In this document: in pieces, positions 32,465-40,915 of the stretch
Position numbering within the stretch: the first letter of the stretch is position 1
Layout: the number at the start of each line of letters is the position of its first letter
Assembly: GCA_030655955.1 (NCBI GenBank)
Contig: JAUSOZ010000131.1
Location: 1-40,919, forward strand
Source: Deltaproteobacteria bacterium
Lineage (GTDB): Bacteria > Desulfobacterota > Desulfobaccia > Desulfobaccales > 0-14-0-80-60-11
Reading direction: 5' to 3'
DNA: 40,919 nucleotides
Notes under the pieces: generated by a model
Databases searched by the model: none
What the model saw: the letters and a program-made list of their open reading frames with translations, nothing else
Told to the model about the DNA's origin: nothing
Translations under genes and position numbers: made by a program

Positions 32465-34387
32465 TTATTGTTCCCAGAGAATCTGGCCGCAATCCTTCAG
32501 ATCATAACCTCCCAGGGCCTTGGCGGCCTCCTGGAACTCCCGGGAGCGCATAACTTCCAGCAAGGTCTGAAAGCGGTGGTCGGCAAAGGTGGTCTCCGGC
32601 ACCACCAGGTCATAGCGCTCGGGCAAGAGCGGCATAAAATCCAGTCCCAAAGCCTTCGCCGCCGCCATGATCCCCAGGCCCACGTCCGCAGTACCCGAAA
32701 AGACATTCACCGCCACGGCCATGTGGGTGTACTCCTCCCGGGCATAACCCTGAACCTGTTCGGCATCCAGCCCCGCTTCCTTCAGGAGGTAATCCAGGAG
32801 GAGACGGGTGCCGGCTCCCCGCTGGCGGTTGATGAACCGCACCCCGGGACGGGTCAAATCCCGGATAGTACTGATCTGTTTGGGGTTGCCCGGGGCCACC
32901 ATCAGTCCCTGCTCCCGCCAAGCCAGGTTGACGAGTTTTAAGGGCACTTCCGCCAGGTACCGCTTGATAAAGGGCACGTTATAGGTGTTGGTCTCGGGGT
33001 CCAGCATGTGGCTGCCCCCCAGGTGGGCCCGGCCCTGGCGCAGGGCCATCAGCCCCCCCAGGCTGCCCACGTGCCCGGACGACAGGCGCAGGCGGTGGTC
33101 CCGGCGGCGCAGCATCGTGGCCAAAAGGTCAATGGTGTTGTCATGGCTGCCCAGCACCACCAGGGTGCCGTCAATATCCTCCGGCGCCACCAGCAGTTCC
33201 GCGGCCACCGGCCGGTCCTCCTCCAGGCCCTCGCTCAACTCCGGCACCACCAGCAGCCCGTCGGCCCGCACCAAAGAGGTGATGGTCCCGGCCCCCCGGG
33301 GCAGCGGCGTGGCGATGATCTTGTCCCCCACCCGGCCCAGGGTAACCCGGATGAATTCCGTCAGGCCAGGCTTGGACGGCAGATTCTGGGCCGGATACAC
33401 CGCCAGGGTGGGCCGGGGGGCCAGGCGTTTACCCGCCAGACCGGCAATGAGGGGCGCGGCGAACTGCTCGAAAGACAATACCGCCGACACCGGATAGCCC
33501 GGGTTGCCCATGACCGGCTTCTCCGCCACCACCCCCAATACCGTGGGTTTACCCGGCATCATGGCCACCCCGTGCACCAGCACTTCGCCCAGGGAGTCGA
33601 TGGCCTGGTAGGTGTAATCCTCGGTACCCGCCGAAGACCCGGCATTGATGAGCACCATATCCGCCGCGGCGATGGCCTCCTCTAACGCCGCAGCCAGGCC
33701 CCCCGGGTCGTCACGGACGATGGGCGCCACCACCGCCTCTCCGCCGGCTTCGGCCACCAGGCCCGCGAGGATAGTGGAATTGAACTCCGGCAGCCTGCCC
33801 TCGGGCAAGTCCCGGTCCAACTCCGTCACCGGCACCAGCTCAGTCCCGGTGGGGATGATGGCCACCCTGGGGCGGCGACGCACCATGAGCCGGGTTACCC
33901 CAGCGGCCAGCAAGGCCCCCTGGGCCCAGGGCGTAATCTCCACTCCCTCCGGGAGCACCATTTCCCCCCGTACAAGATCCTCGCCGACCCGGCGCACGTG
34001 CTGCCAGGGGAAGGTGGGAGCCTCCACCGTAATGGGGTCGGCCTCCGGGTCCGGGACCTGCTCCACCATGATCACCGCATCGGTCCCCGGGACCATGACA
34101 TGCCCGGTGTTGATGGGAAAAGCCTCCTGGCCGATGGCCAACTGCCTGGGGCGATCCGGGGTGGCCCCGAAGGTTGCGGCTGCGGCCACCGCAAAGCCGT
34201 CCATGGCCGCCTGGTGGGCCGCCGGCGATGACCTCTTAGCCATAACCGGCCCTGCGGTCACCCTGCCGGCGGCCGCCGTCACCGGAACCTCCTCGGCCTT
34301 AGCCATGGCGTCCAGATCAAACCGGGACAACCAGAGCTCCCGGGCCTCCGCCAGCGACTTCATGCTGAGATAAATGCGCCGTTTCAT
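32465..34387 (-). CDS. moeA: Molybdopterin molybdenumtransferase MoeA fused to a periplasmic-binding-protein-like domain
   Basis: MoeA inserts molybdate (or tungstate) into adenylated molybdopterin. I start at ATG 34387 (MKRRIYLSMKSL), with GAGGA 8 nt upstream; the frame is open 47 codons further but there crosses a repeat palindrome. The 640-residue protein has the MoeA domains at about 10-400: AAHQAAMDGFAV, GTDAVIMVEQV, IPTGTELVPV, INAGSSAGTEDY and a PGKPTVLG stretch. Residues 415-620 are a PBP-like domain (LGSHDNTIDLLATML, then FINRQRGAGTRLLLDYLL) akin to molybdate/tungstate-binding domains, perhaps sensing or channelling the oxyanion. The formate dehydrogenase coded 2 kb away would be a direct client. 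GSSAG replaces the usual GGVS(V/M)G motif. Confidence 0.9.
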   Translation of the reverse strand: MKRRIYLSMKSLAEARELWLSRFDLDAMAKAEEVPVTAAAGRVTAGPVMAKRSSPAAHQAAMDGFAVAAAATFGATPDRPRQLAIGQEAFPINTGHVMVPGTDAVIMVEQVPDPEADPITVEAPTFPWQHVRRVGEDLVRGEMVLPEGVEITPWAQGALLAAGVTRLMVRRRPRVAIIPTGTELVPVTELDRDLPEGRLPEFNSTILAGLVAEAGGEAVVAPIVRDDPGGLAAALEEAIAAADMVLINAGSSAGTEDYTYQAIDSLGEVLVHGVAMMPGKPTVLGVVAEKPVMGNPGYPVSAVLSFEQFAAPLIAGLAGKRLAPRPTLAVYPAQNLPSKPGLTEFIRVTLGRVGDKIIATPLPRGAGTITSLVRADGLLVVPELSEGLEEDRPVAAELLVAPEDIDGTLVVLGSHDNTIDLLATMLRRRDHRLRLSSGHVGSLGGLMALRQGRAHLGGSHMLDPETNTYNVPFIKRYLAEVPLKLVNLAWREQGLMVAPGNPKQISTIRDLTRPGVRFINRQRGAGTRLLLDYLLKEAGLDAEQVQGYAREEYTHMAVAVNVFSGTADVGLGIMAAAKALGLDFMPLLPERYDLVVPETTFADHRFQTLLEVMRSREFQEAAKALGGYDLKDCGQILWEQ

Positions 34388-34435
34388 GGTTTGAATCCTC
34401 TTACCGCGGTTCTGAAAAGTTCTGTAGTATTGGTG

Positions 34436-34456
34436 GCACAGGCGTCTCGCCTGTGC
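34436..34456. repeat. Palindrome GCACAGGCG-TCT-CGCCTGTGC
   Basis: Perfect 9-bp arms with centre TCT, preceded by GGTG. An almost identical copy (one base changed in the left arm) lies at 40895-40915, also preceded by GGTG. It belongs to the dispersed palindromes and stands next to the GGTGCGC copy at 34472. Confidence 0.8.
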
Positions 34457-34471
34457 AGTGTAGCAGTGTAG

Positions 34472-34488
34472 GGTGCGCACTGCGCACC
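34472..34488. repeat. Intergenic palindrome GGTGCGC-ACT-GCGCACC, second copy
   Basis: The core is identical to 11117-11133, and the left edge is TGTAGG against TAGTAGG there. Together with 34436-34456 it forms a pair of hairpins between the LysR gene and moeA. Confidence 0.8.
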
Positions 34489-34564
34489 AACTTGGCTTTT
34501 CATCATTGACGGGTGGCCAAAGGCCCATAACCGACTGTAATCAATGATCGTTAATCTGAAGTGA

Positions 34565-35467
34565 TTACCCGGGAAGCATTGTATCCCCAAACAGGAGATT
34601 AATAAAGGCCTGCTTGTACGGGATAAGCTCCTTGTCCCGGCGCATGACCAGGGCCAGATGGTCCGGCTTGAAGTAGTGCCCCAGGGGAATGAAGGCTACC
34701 TGGCGCAACCTCTCCGGCGGCAGGCCCCGGGCCAGGGTGGCGAAGGCGAGGCCCAGGCCCGTTTCCACATAGCGGGCGCTCAATTCCACGTTGGATGATT
34801 CCATGATGATACGAAAGGCCAGGCCCAATTTCCGGAACTGCTCTTCCAGGAGGCGCCGGTGGCCTGACTCAATGCCCCGGGGCGGCACAATCAGGGGATA
34901 GCCGGCGATCTGTCGCCAGGTGACCCGCCGCAACCGGGTGAGGCGATGGCCCACCGGGGCCATCAGGACCGTGTCCACCGGCTGCCAGGCCAAGGCCGCC
35001 AGATCCCGGGGGACCAGGGACTCCAGGGCCAGGCCGAAATCAATGTCACCGGCCTTTACCAGGGCAAAGACCGACGCCTGGTCGCGGTCCAGGAGGGTCA
35101 ACTCCACCTGGGGATAGGCCTTGAGATAGGCCAGGAGGGTCTCGGGCAACAGGTGATAGAGGGTGGTGAAGGGCGCCGCCAGGCTCAAGGGACCCTGGGG
35201 GCGCCCCTCCAACTGGCGCAACTCGCCGGTGAGCGCCTCCCATTGGGCCAGAAGCCCCTGGGCACAGGCCAGCAGTTTTTCTCCCGCCACCGTGAGCTTG
35301 AGGCGGCGCTTACCCAGGCGCTCCAGGAGCCGGGTCCCCAGCTCGTCCTCCAAGGCCTTGACTTGCTGGCTCAAGGCCGACTGGGTCCGAAAGGTGGCCG
35401 CGGCCGCCTTGGTGAAGCTCCCCAGTTTCGCCACCTGGTAAAAGCCCAGAAGCTGCTGCCATTCCAT
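34565..35467 (-). CDS. LysR family transcriptional regulator
   Basis: The 300-residue protein has an N-terminal winged HTH (about 1-60; FYQVAKLGSFTKAAAATFRT, then QSALSQQVKALEDELGTRLL) and a LysR effector domain (90-295; GPLSLAAPFTTLYHLLPETL, then VELTLLDRDQASVFALVKAGDIDFGLALE). The type is close to CysB/CysL/Cbl-like regulators that read small anions or metabolites. It is divergent from the FlK-like thioesterase gene across a short A+T-rich region, the usual arrangement of a LysR regulator and its target, and it lies directly upstream of moeA on the same strand (177 nt). Confidence 0.93.
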   Translation of the reverse strand: MEWQQLLGFYQVAKLGSFTKAAAATFRTQSALSQQVKALEDELGTRLLERLGKRRLKLTVAGEKLLACAQGLLAQWEALTGELRQLEGRPQGPLSLAAPFTTLYHLLPETLLAYLKAYPQVELTLLDRDQASVFALVKAGDIDFGLALESLVPRDLAALAWQPVDTVLMAPVGHRLTRLRRVTWRQIAGYPLIVPPRGIESGHRRLLEEQFRKLGLAFRIIMESSNVELSARYVETGLGLAFATLARGLPPERLRQVAFIPLGHYFKPDHLALVMRRDKELIPYKQAFINLLFGDTMLPG

Positions 35468-35569
35468 AAGGTAAGTTAATCTATATCATAATAATTATTA
35501 ATTTTACTTATCAATAGATTTATCAGAAACTCATGGGCAAGGCAAAGAAAATTCTCTCGGAGGTGCTAT
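35468..35569. promoter_or_regulatory. Divergent LysR/thioesterase control region
   Basis: The 102-nt region is much richer in A+T than its surroundings. It holds a perfect 12-nt palindrome TAATAATTATTA (35489-35500) and a repeat of TTATCA (near 35508 and 35521). A LysR protein would be expected to bind here and control both directions. GGAGGT (35559-35564) is the ribosome-binding site of the thioesterase gene. Confidence 0.5.
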
Positions 35570-36010
35570 ATGAAAGACTCCTTACAGCCCGGCCTCAAGT
35601 TCGAATTCCAGTTTCAGGTGCCGGAAAACAAGACGGTGCCTCATCTCTACCCCGAGTCCCCGGAGTTCCAACTCATGCCCCGGGTACTGGCCACCGGGTA
35701 CATGGTGGGGCTGTTCGAATGGGCCTGCATCCAGGCCCTCAACCCCCATCTCGACTGGCCCCGGGAGCAGACCGTGGGCATCCACGTCGACCTGGACCAT
35801 ACGGCCGCCACCCCGCCGGGCCTGGTGGTCACGGTCAAAGGGACCCTGACCCAGGTTGAGGGGCGCAAGCTCACCTTTAGCCTTTCGGCCCACGACGGGG
35901 TGGACCGGATCTCCCAGGGCCACCACGTCCGCTTCGTCATCGACGCCGCCAAATTCAACGCCAAGGTTGCGGCCAAGGCCCGTCCCGCCGGGGCCGGGGA
36001 GGATTTTTGA
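35570..36010 (+). CDS. FlK-like hotdog-fold acyl-CoA thioesterase
   Basis: The 146-residue protein has the hotdog fold of the fluoroacetyl-CoA thioesterase (FlK) family. The active-site Thr42 (VLATGYMVGLFEWAC) and Glu50 have the same numbers as in FlK of Streptomyces, and His77 (DLDHTAATPPG) stands where FlK has His76; this triad is my recollection of that enzyme. The PPG-LVVTVKGTLTQVEGRKLTF core matches. Fluoroacetate is an unlikely natural substrate here; an acyl-CoA or acyl-thioester housekeeping role is probable. It is controlled by the divergent LysR gene, and fdhA begins 216 nt downstream on the same strand. Confidence 0.8.
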   Translation: MKDSLQPGLKFEFQFQVPENKTVPHLYPESPEFQLMPRVLATGYMVGLFEWACIQALNPHLDWPREQTVGIHVDLDHTAATPPGLVVTVKGTLTQVEGRKLTFSLSAHDGVDRISQGHHVRFVIDAAKFNAKVAAKARPAGAGEDF

Positions 36011-36107
36011 TAGAATATTACTTTTAAACCCACCACGAATCAGCCAGTCTGGCCGGCTGGTATTTCCTGCTTGTTTGCGGGCGGTTATCCTGATAAATTG
36101 AGACACT

Positions 36108-36226
36108 CTCCTCACGGTCACCGGACTCTCGTGGTGACCGCGGGAGGCGGCGCTGGCGAACTGAGCGCCGGGAACCTGAGCCGATAGGGCCCACAACCGC
36201 ACGCTACCCTGGAGGGCCGGGAAACC
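36108..36226 (+). ncRNA. Structured leader of fdhA, candidate Mo/W-cofactor riboswitch
   Basis: Three helices can be drawn just upstream of fdhA: CGGTCACC (36115-36122) with GGTGACCG (36133-36140), extended outward by CTCC (36108-36111) with GGAG (36143-36146); GGCGCT (36149-36154) with AGCGCC (36164-36169); and a short GCC/GGC hairpin near 36180-36191. GGAGGG at 36211-36216 is the ribosome-binding site and could be masked by the leader. Moco riboswitches are known before molybdoenzyme genes in Deltaproteobacteria. I could not check the consensus, so this identification is a hypothesis; the folding itself is plain. Confidence 0.35.
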
Positions 36227-38926
36227 ATGCCTCCGTCCATGCTGACGATCAACGGCGCCAGGCTCACCTTCGAGTCCGGGCAGACTATTCTGGAGGCCGC
36301 CCGGGGGGCCGCCATCGAGGTCCCGACCTTATGTGATTATAAGGGCACCATTCCAAGCGGCGCCTGCCGGGTCTGCGTGGTCGAGGTGCAAGGGGCCCGC
36401 ACCTTGCTCCCTGCCTGCGCCACCGCGGCGACCCCGGGGATGGTGGTCCAGACTGAATCGCCCCGGGTGGTGGCAGCCCGCCGGATGGTCATCGAACTGC
36501 TGCTGGCCTCGGGCAATCACCAGTGCCTGGTATGCGAGGCCAACGGCGAGTGTGAACTCCAGGCCCTGGCTTATCGCTACCAGGTGGAAACTCCCGCCTT
36601 CGCCAATCCTCCGGACACCCCTTACTACTACGAAGATGATAACAGCATGATCGTACGGGATTTTTCCAAGTGCGTCATGTGCGGCCGCTGCGTCCGGGCC
36701 TGCAATGAGCGGCAGGTCAACCAGGCCATCGCCATCGGCTATCGCGGGGCTCACAACAAGATTGTCGCCCGGGGGGATTATCCTTATATCAATTCGGATT
36801 GCGTCTTTTGTGGCGAGTGCGTACAGGCCTGTCCGGTGGGGGCGCTCTTGGACAAGCAGGCTCGAGGCCGGGGGCGTCCCTGGGAACTCACCCGGGTCCG
36901 AACCACCTGCCCCTACTGCGGGGTCGGCTGCCAGATGGACGTCCTGGTCAAAGACAACCGGATCGTAAAAGTCACCGGCGCCGATGCGGTGCCCAACGAC
37001 GGCAAGCTCTGCGTCAAAGGCCGGTTCGGCTGGAACTTCGTGCACCATTCAGACCGCCTCACGACCCCCTTGATCAAAGAGAACGGCGTCTTTCGGGAAG
37101 CCAGTTGGGACGAGGCCCTGAATCTGGTGGCCTCCCGGCTGCGAGAGATCAGGGACCAGGCGGGCCCCGACAAAATCGGCGGCTGGTGCTCGGCCCGGGT
37201 CACCAATGAAGAAAACTACCTGATGCAGAAGCTCATGCGGGCGGTGATCGGCACCAATCACGTGGATCACTGCGCCCGTCTCTGACACAGCTCCACAGTG
37301 GCCGGTCTGGCTGCCACCTTCGGCTCGGGAGCCATGACCAATTCCATCGCTGAGTTGGAGGAAGCCGATTGTACCCTGGTGACGGGATCCAACACCACGG
37401 AAACCCATCCCGTGATCGCAACCCGCCTCAAGCGGGCTGTACGCCTGCACCACAAAAGCCTCATCGTTATCGACCCGCGCCGTATCGACCTGGTGCGCCA
37501 CGCCACCATCTGGCTGCGCCAGCACCCCGGCACCGACGTCGCGGTCATCAACGGCCTGATGCACGTCATTATTGAAGAAAACCTGCACGACCAGGCCTAT
37601 ATTGCCGAGCGCACGGAAAACTTCGCCGCGCTCCGGGAAACGGTGGCCAGGTATACCCCGGAATACGTCGAACAGATCAGCGGGGTGCCCGCCGCGGACC
37701 TGCGCTGCGCCGCCCGCCTCTACGGCGCCGCCAAAGCCGCCGCCATCGTCTATGCCATGGGCATCACCCAGCACACCACCGGTACGGACAACGTCAAATC
37801 CCTGGCCAACCTGGCCATGCTCTGCGGCAACGTCGGCATCCGGGCCGGCGGGGTCAATCCCCTCCGGGGCCAAAACAATGTCCAGGGGGCCTGTGATATG
37901 GGCGGCCTGCCCAACGTGTTTTCAGGCTATCAGTCGGTAACCGATCCGGACCGCCGCTGGAAGATGGAGGCGGCCTGGGGAGTCCGCAATCTGCCGGATT
38001 GGCTGGGTCTGACTATGACCGAGATGCTGCCGGCGATTCCGGAGGGTAAAATTAAGGCCCTGTATATCATCGGGGAGAATCCGGTCATCTCGGACGCCGA
38101 TGCCGATCAGGTGATTAACCCGCTCCAGCATCTGGATTTCCTGGTAGTTCAGGACATTTTTCTCACCGAAACCGGCAAGCTGGCCCATGTTGTCCTGCCC
38201 GCGGCCTCGTTCGCCGAAAAAGACGGCACCTTTACCAATACGGAGCGGCGGGTGGCCCGGGTGCGGCAGGTGATCCCTCCGGTAGGCGACTCCAGGCCCG
38301 ACTGGCAGATCATTGCGGAAATTTCCCGGCGGCTGGGCCATCCCATGCCCTTTGCTGATCCCCAGGCCATCTTTGAGGAGATTCGCCGGGTCACCCCCTC
38401 CTATGCCGGCATTACCTATGATCGCCTGGAAACCGAAGGCGGGCTGCAGTGGCCGTGTCCCCATCCGGATCACCCCGGCACGGTCTATCTCCATCAGGGC
38501 CAATTTACCCGGGGGCGGGGGCAATTTTTTGCCATTGACTACCGGGAACCGGCGGAAATGCCCGACGCCGACTATCCCCTGGTCTTGACCACCGGCCGGG
38601 TGCTCTACCAGTATCACACCGGCACCATGAGCCGCCGGGCCCCGGGTTTGATGGAGAAAGCTCCGGAATGCCGGGTGGAAATTGCCGCCGGGGACGCCGC
38701 CCGCTTAGACATTACCGAGGGGGAGATGGTGCGGGTCAAGAGCCGCCGGGGAGAGCTGGTGGCCCGGGCTTTGGTGTCCACCAAGGCCGTGCCGGGGACC
38801 ATCTTCATCCCCTTCCACTATTACGAAGCCGCGGTGAATAAACTCACCATCGCCGCCCTGGACCCGGTGGCCAAAATCCCGGAATACAAGGTCTGCGCCG
38901 TCAGAATTGAAAAGGTGAAAGCATGA
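36227..38926 (+). CDS. fdhA: Selenocysteine-containing formate dehydrogenase, catalytic subunit
   Basis: FdhA oxidises formate to CO2 (or the reverse) at a Mo- or W-bis(pyranopterin) site. The gene is one reading frame of 899 residues with an in-frame UGA at 37283-37285 read as selenocysteine-353. Domains: a ferredoxin-like [2Fe-2S] part (C36, C47, C50, C64), a NuoG-like cluster site (H98, C100, C103, C109), two [4Fe-4S] sites (C149-C159, C192-C202), the molybdopterin oxidoreductase with its own cluster (C228, C231, C235, C262), U353 followed by His354 in CARL-U-HSSTVAG, and the cofactor-binding C-terminal domain from about 780. The cluster-rich N-terminus is that of soluble, NAD(P)- or ferredoxin-linked enzymes. 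It overlaps the NuoE-NuoF fusion gene by 4 nt (ATGA), so translation is coupled. Confidence 0.95.
37283..37317 (+). promoter_or_regulatory. UGA selenocysteine codon with SECIS hairpin
   Basis: After UGA (37283-37285) a hairpin is formed by GUG-GCC (37298-37303) and GGC-UGC-CAC (37309-37317) with a 3-nt internal loop and the apical loop GGUCU (37304-37308). The loop begins 18 nt after UGA. E. coli fdhF, from memory, has GGUCU also 18 nt after its UGA. SelB reads this element to insert selenocysteine. Confidence 0.9.
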
Positions 38927-40845
38927 CTGCCCGCAGAGACGAATCGCACCCGCCGTTACCCGGTGGCGCCAGGGGGAAGGCCCCCGTGACCACCCCCTTG
39001 GGTCCCTGTGTCAGCGCCCCCACCACCCAGATCAAACAGGAAATCTGCGATCGCCTGGAAGCTATCATCCTGGGCCACCAAAAGCGCCCCGGGCCGCTGC
39101 TGCCGGTTTTGCAAGACGCCCAGGCAATCCTGGGTTGGATTCCCGTGCCCATGCAAGACGTCATTGCCGCGGAACTCAACCTCCCCGGCAGTGACATCTT
39201 CGGGACCATGAGTTTTTATTCCCTGTTAGCCTGGAAGCCCAAGGGGAAATACCTCATCAGGATGTGCCAGTCGCCGCCATGTCATATCAACGGGGCCGAA
39301 AATACCCTCCTGGCTTTGCAGGAAGAACTGGGCCTGACGGTGGGCCAGACCACGGCGGATGGCCTTTTTACCCTGGAGTTGTCGGCCTGCCTGGGGGTCT
39401 GCGAAGTGGCCCCGGCCATGCAGATCAATGAACTGGTCTTTGGCAACCTGACCCGGGAAAAAATCCGTCAAGTCTTGTCGGACTACCGGGCCGGCAAGGT
39501 GGCCGATTACCGGCAGCTGCCTTATTCGACCAAGGATTTCCGCCAGTATAAGCCAGGTCCCCAGGAGCCGGTGCTGCTGGATAATGTTGGCCTTATCGAC
39601 CCCATGGATATCCAGACTTACCTGGCCCGGGGCGGTTACGCGGCCCTGAAGCAGGCCGTAACTGCCATGACCCCGGCCGCGGTTATCGAGGCGGTCAAGA
39701 CCTCGGGGCTCCGGGGCCGCGGCGGAGCCGGGTTCCCCACCGGCCTCAAATGGTCGTTCACCCAGCCCCTGACGGTGACTCCCAAGTACATCGTCTGCAA
39801 CGCCGACGAGGGGGAGCCGGGCACCATCAAAGACCGCTACCTCCTGGAGGGCGACCCCCATAAAATTCTGGAAGGCATGGCCATCGCGGGCTACGCCGTG
39901 GGGGCCAACCAGGGGTTCATCTACTGCCGGGGAGAATACCATCTTGCCCAGCACCGCCTGCAACAGGCCATTAAACAGACCACGGCCCAAGGCTTCCTGG
40001 GAGAACAGCTGTTTGGCACTGACTTTGCCTTTACCGTCGAACTTCGCTCCGGGTTCGGCAGCTACATCTGCGGGGAAGAAACGGCCCTCATCGAGTCCAT
40101 CGAAGGCAAGCGGGGCTACCCCCGGCTCAAGCCCCCCTTCCCCGGGGTCTCGGGTCTCTGGGGCTGCCCCACGGTGGTAAACAACGTCGAGACCCTGGCC
40201 AGCGTCCCGGCCATAATCAACCGGGGTTGGGCCTGGTATAAGAGCCTGGGCACCGCCGATACCCCGGGCACCAAAATCTACCAGATCATCGGCCAGGTGC
40301 ACACCCCCCGGATCGTGGAAACCCCGGTGGGCCTCACTCTTCGGGAGTTGATCCACACCTACGGCGGCGGCCTCCTCCCCGGCCGCAGCTTCAAGATGTG
40401 CCAGACCGGCGGCGCCTCCGCACCCCTGGTGACCGCGGCGCATCTGGATGTCCCCATGGACTTCGGCTCCATGGCCCAAGCCGGCGGCGCCTTGGGCTCC
40501 GGCACCATGCTGGTCATGGACGATTCCACCTGCGTGGTGGATTTCCTGCGCGCCGTGGCCGTCTTTTTCGAGCACGAATCCTGTGGGCAATGTACCCCGT
40601 GCCGGGAAGGCACGCCCCGCCTGCTCCAGACCATCAGCCGCATCTGCCGGGGCCGCGGTACGATGGAGGATCTGCCTTTCCTGGAACGGCTGGCGGCCAC
40701 CTTACAAGACGCCTCTTTCTGCCCCCTGGGACAATCCGCCCCGGTCCCCTTGCTGAGCGCCTTGAAACATTTCCGCCCGGAAATTGACGCCCACATCCAG
40801 GAAAAAAGCTGCCCGGCCGGGGTCTGCCGGATGGGCGACGGCTAA
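38923..40845 (+). CDS. NuoE-NuoF fusion diaphorase subunit of formate dehydrogenase
   Basis: The 640-residue protein takes electrons from FdhA to NAD(P). Residues 36-190 form a NuoE-like thioredoxin-fold [2Fe-2S] domain with C115, C120, C156 and C160. Residues 215-620 are NuoF/HydB-like: FMN/NAD loops GLRGRGGAGFPTGLKW at 262-277 and NADEGEPGTIKDR at 293-305, and the [4Fe-4S] site C554, C557, C560 and C600 (ESCGQCTPCREGT). The C-terminus stops after CPAGVCRMGDG, so the extra two-cluster ferredoxin domain of many HydB proteins is missing. ATG 38923 overlaps the fdhA stop. The pair probably acts as a cytosolic NAD-linked, perhaps ferredoxin-bifurcating, enzyme. Confidence 0.93.
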   Translation: MTARRDESHPPLPGGARGKAPVTTPLGPCVSAPTTQIKQEICDRLEAIILGHQKRPGPLLPVLQDAQAILGWIPVPMQDVIAAELNLPGSDIFGTMSFYSLLAWKPKGKYLIRMCQSPPCHINGAENTLLALQEELGLTVGQTTADGLFTLELSACLGVCEVAPAMQINELVFGNLTREKIRQVLSDYRAGKVADYRQLPYSTKDFRQYKPGPQEPVLLDNVGLIDPMDIQTYLARGGYAALKQAVTAMTPAAVIEAVKTSGLRGRGGAGFPTGLKWSFTQPLTVTPKYIVCNADEGEPGTIKDRYLLEGDPHKILEGMAIAGYAVGANQGFIYCRGEYHLAQHRLQQAIKQTTAQGFLGEQLFGTDFAFTVELRSGFGSYICGEETALIESIEGKRGYPRLKPPFPGVSGLWGCPTVVNNVETLASVPAIINRGWAWYKSLGTADTPGTKIYQIIGQVHTPRIVETPVGLTLRELIHTYGGGLLPGRSFKMCQTGGASAPLVTAAHLDVPMDFGSMAQAGGALGSGTMLVMDDSTCVVDFLRAVAVFFEHESCGQCTPCREGTPRLLQTISRICRGRGTMEDLPFLERLAATLQDASFCPLGQSAPVPLLSALKHFRPEIDAHIQEKSCPAGVCRMGDG

Positions 40846-40894
40846 ACCGAACCTGAACCGCTCCCTTCTCAGACCATTTCGCAATCAATCGGTG

Positions 40895-40915
40895 GCATAG
40901 GCGTCTCGCCTGTGC
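40895..40915. repeat. Palindrome GCATAGGCG-TCT-CGCCTGTGC, second copy
   Basis: It differs from 34436-34456 by one base in the left arm, leaving a G-U wobble in RNA. It is 50 nt behind the NuoE-NuoF gene and is cut close to the window end, so further family members may follow. Confidence 0.75.

Noticed and set aside
34388-34528. A 47-codon N-terminal extension of MoeA
   Set aside because: It crosses a repeat palindrome, and GAGGA stands 8 nt before the downstream ATG at 34387, where the normal family start is found.
36040-36080. A sigma-54 promoter before fdhA
   Set aside because: The GG and GC elements found are 8 nt apart, not the required 10.
36100-36226. Cobalamin or TPP riboswitch before fdhA
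   Set aside because: Fragments such as AACCTGA and CCCACAACCG recall these classes, but the B12 box and the TPP core are missing.
37283-37285. The stop codon inside fdhA as a nonsense mutation or sequencing error
   Set aside because: The UGA is at the exact selenocysteine place of formate dehydrogenases, the frame continues to 38926 with full domains, and a SECIS-like hairpin follows.
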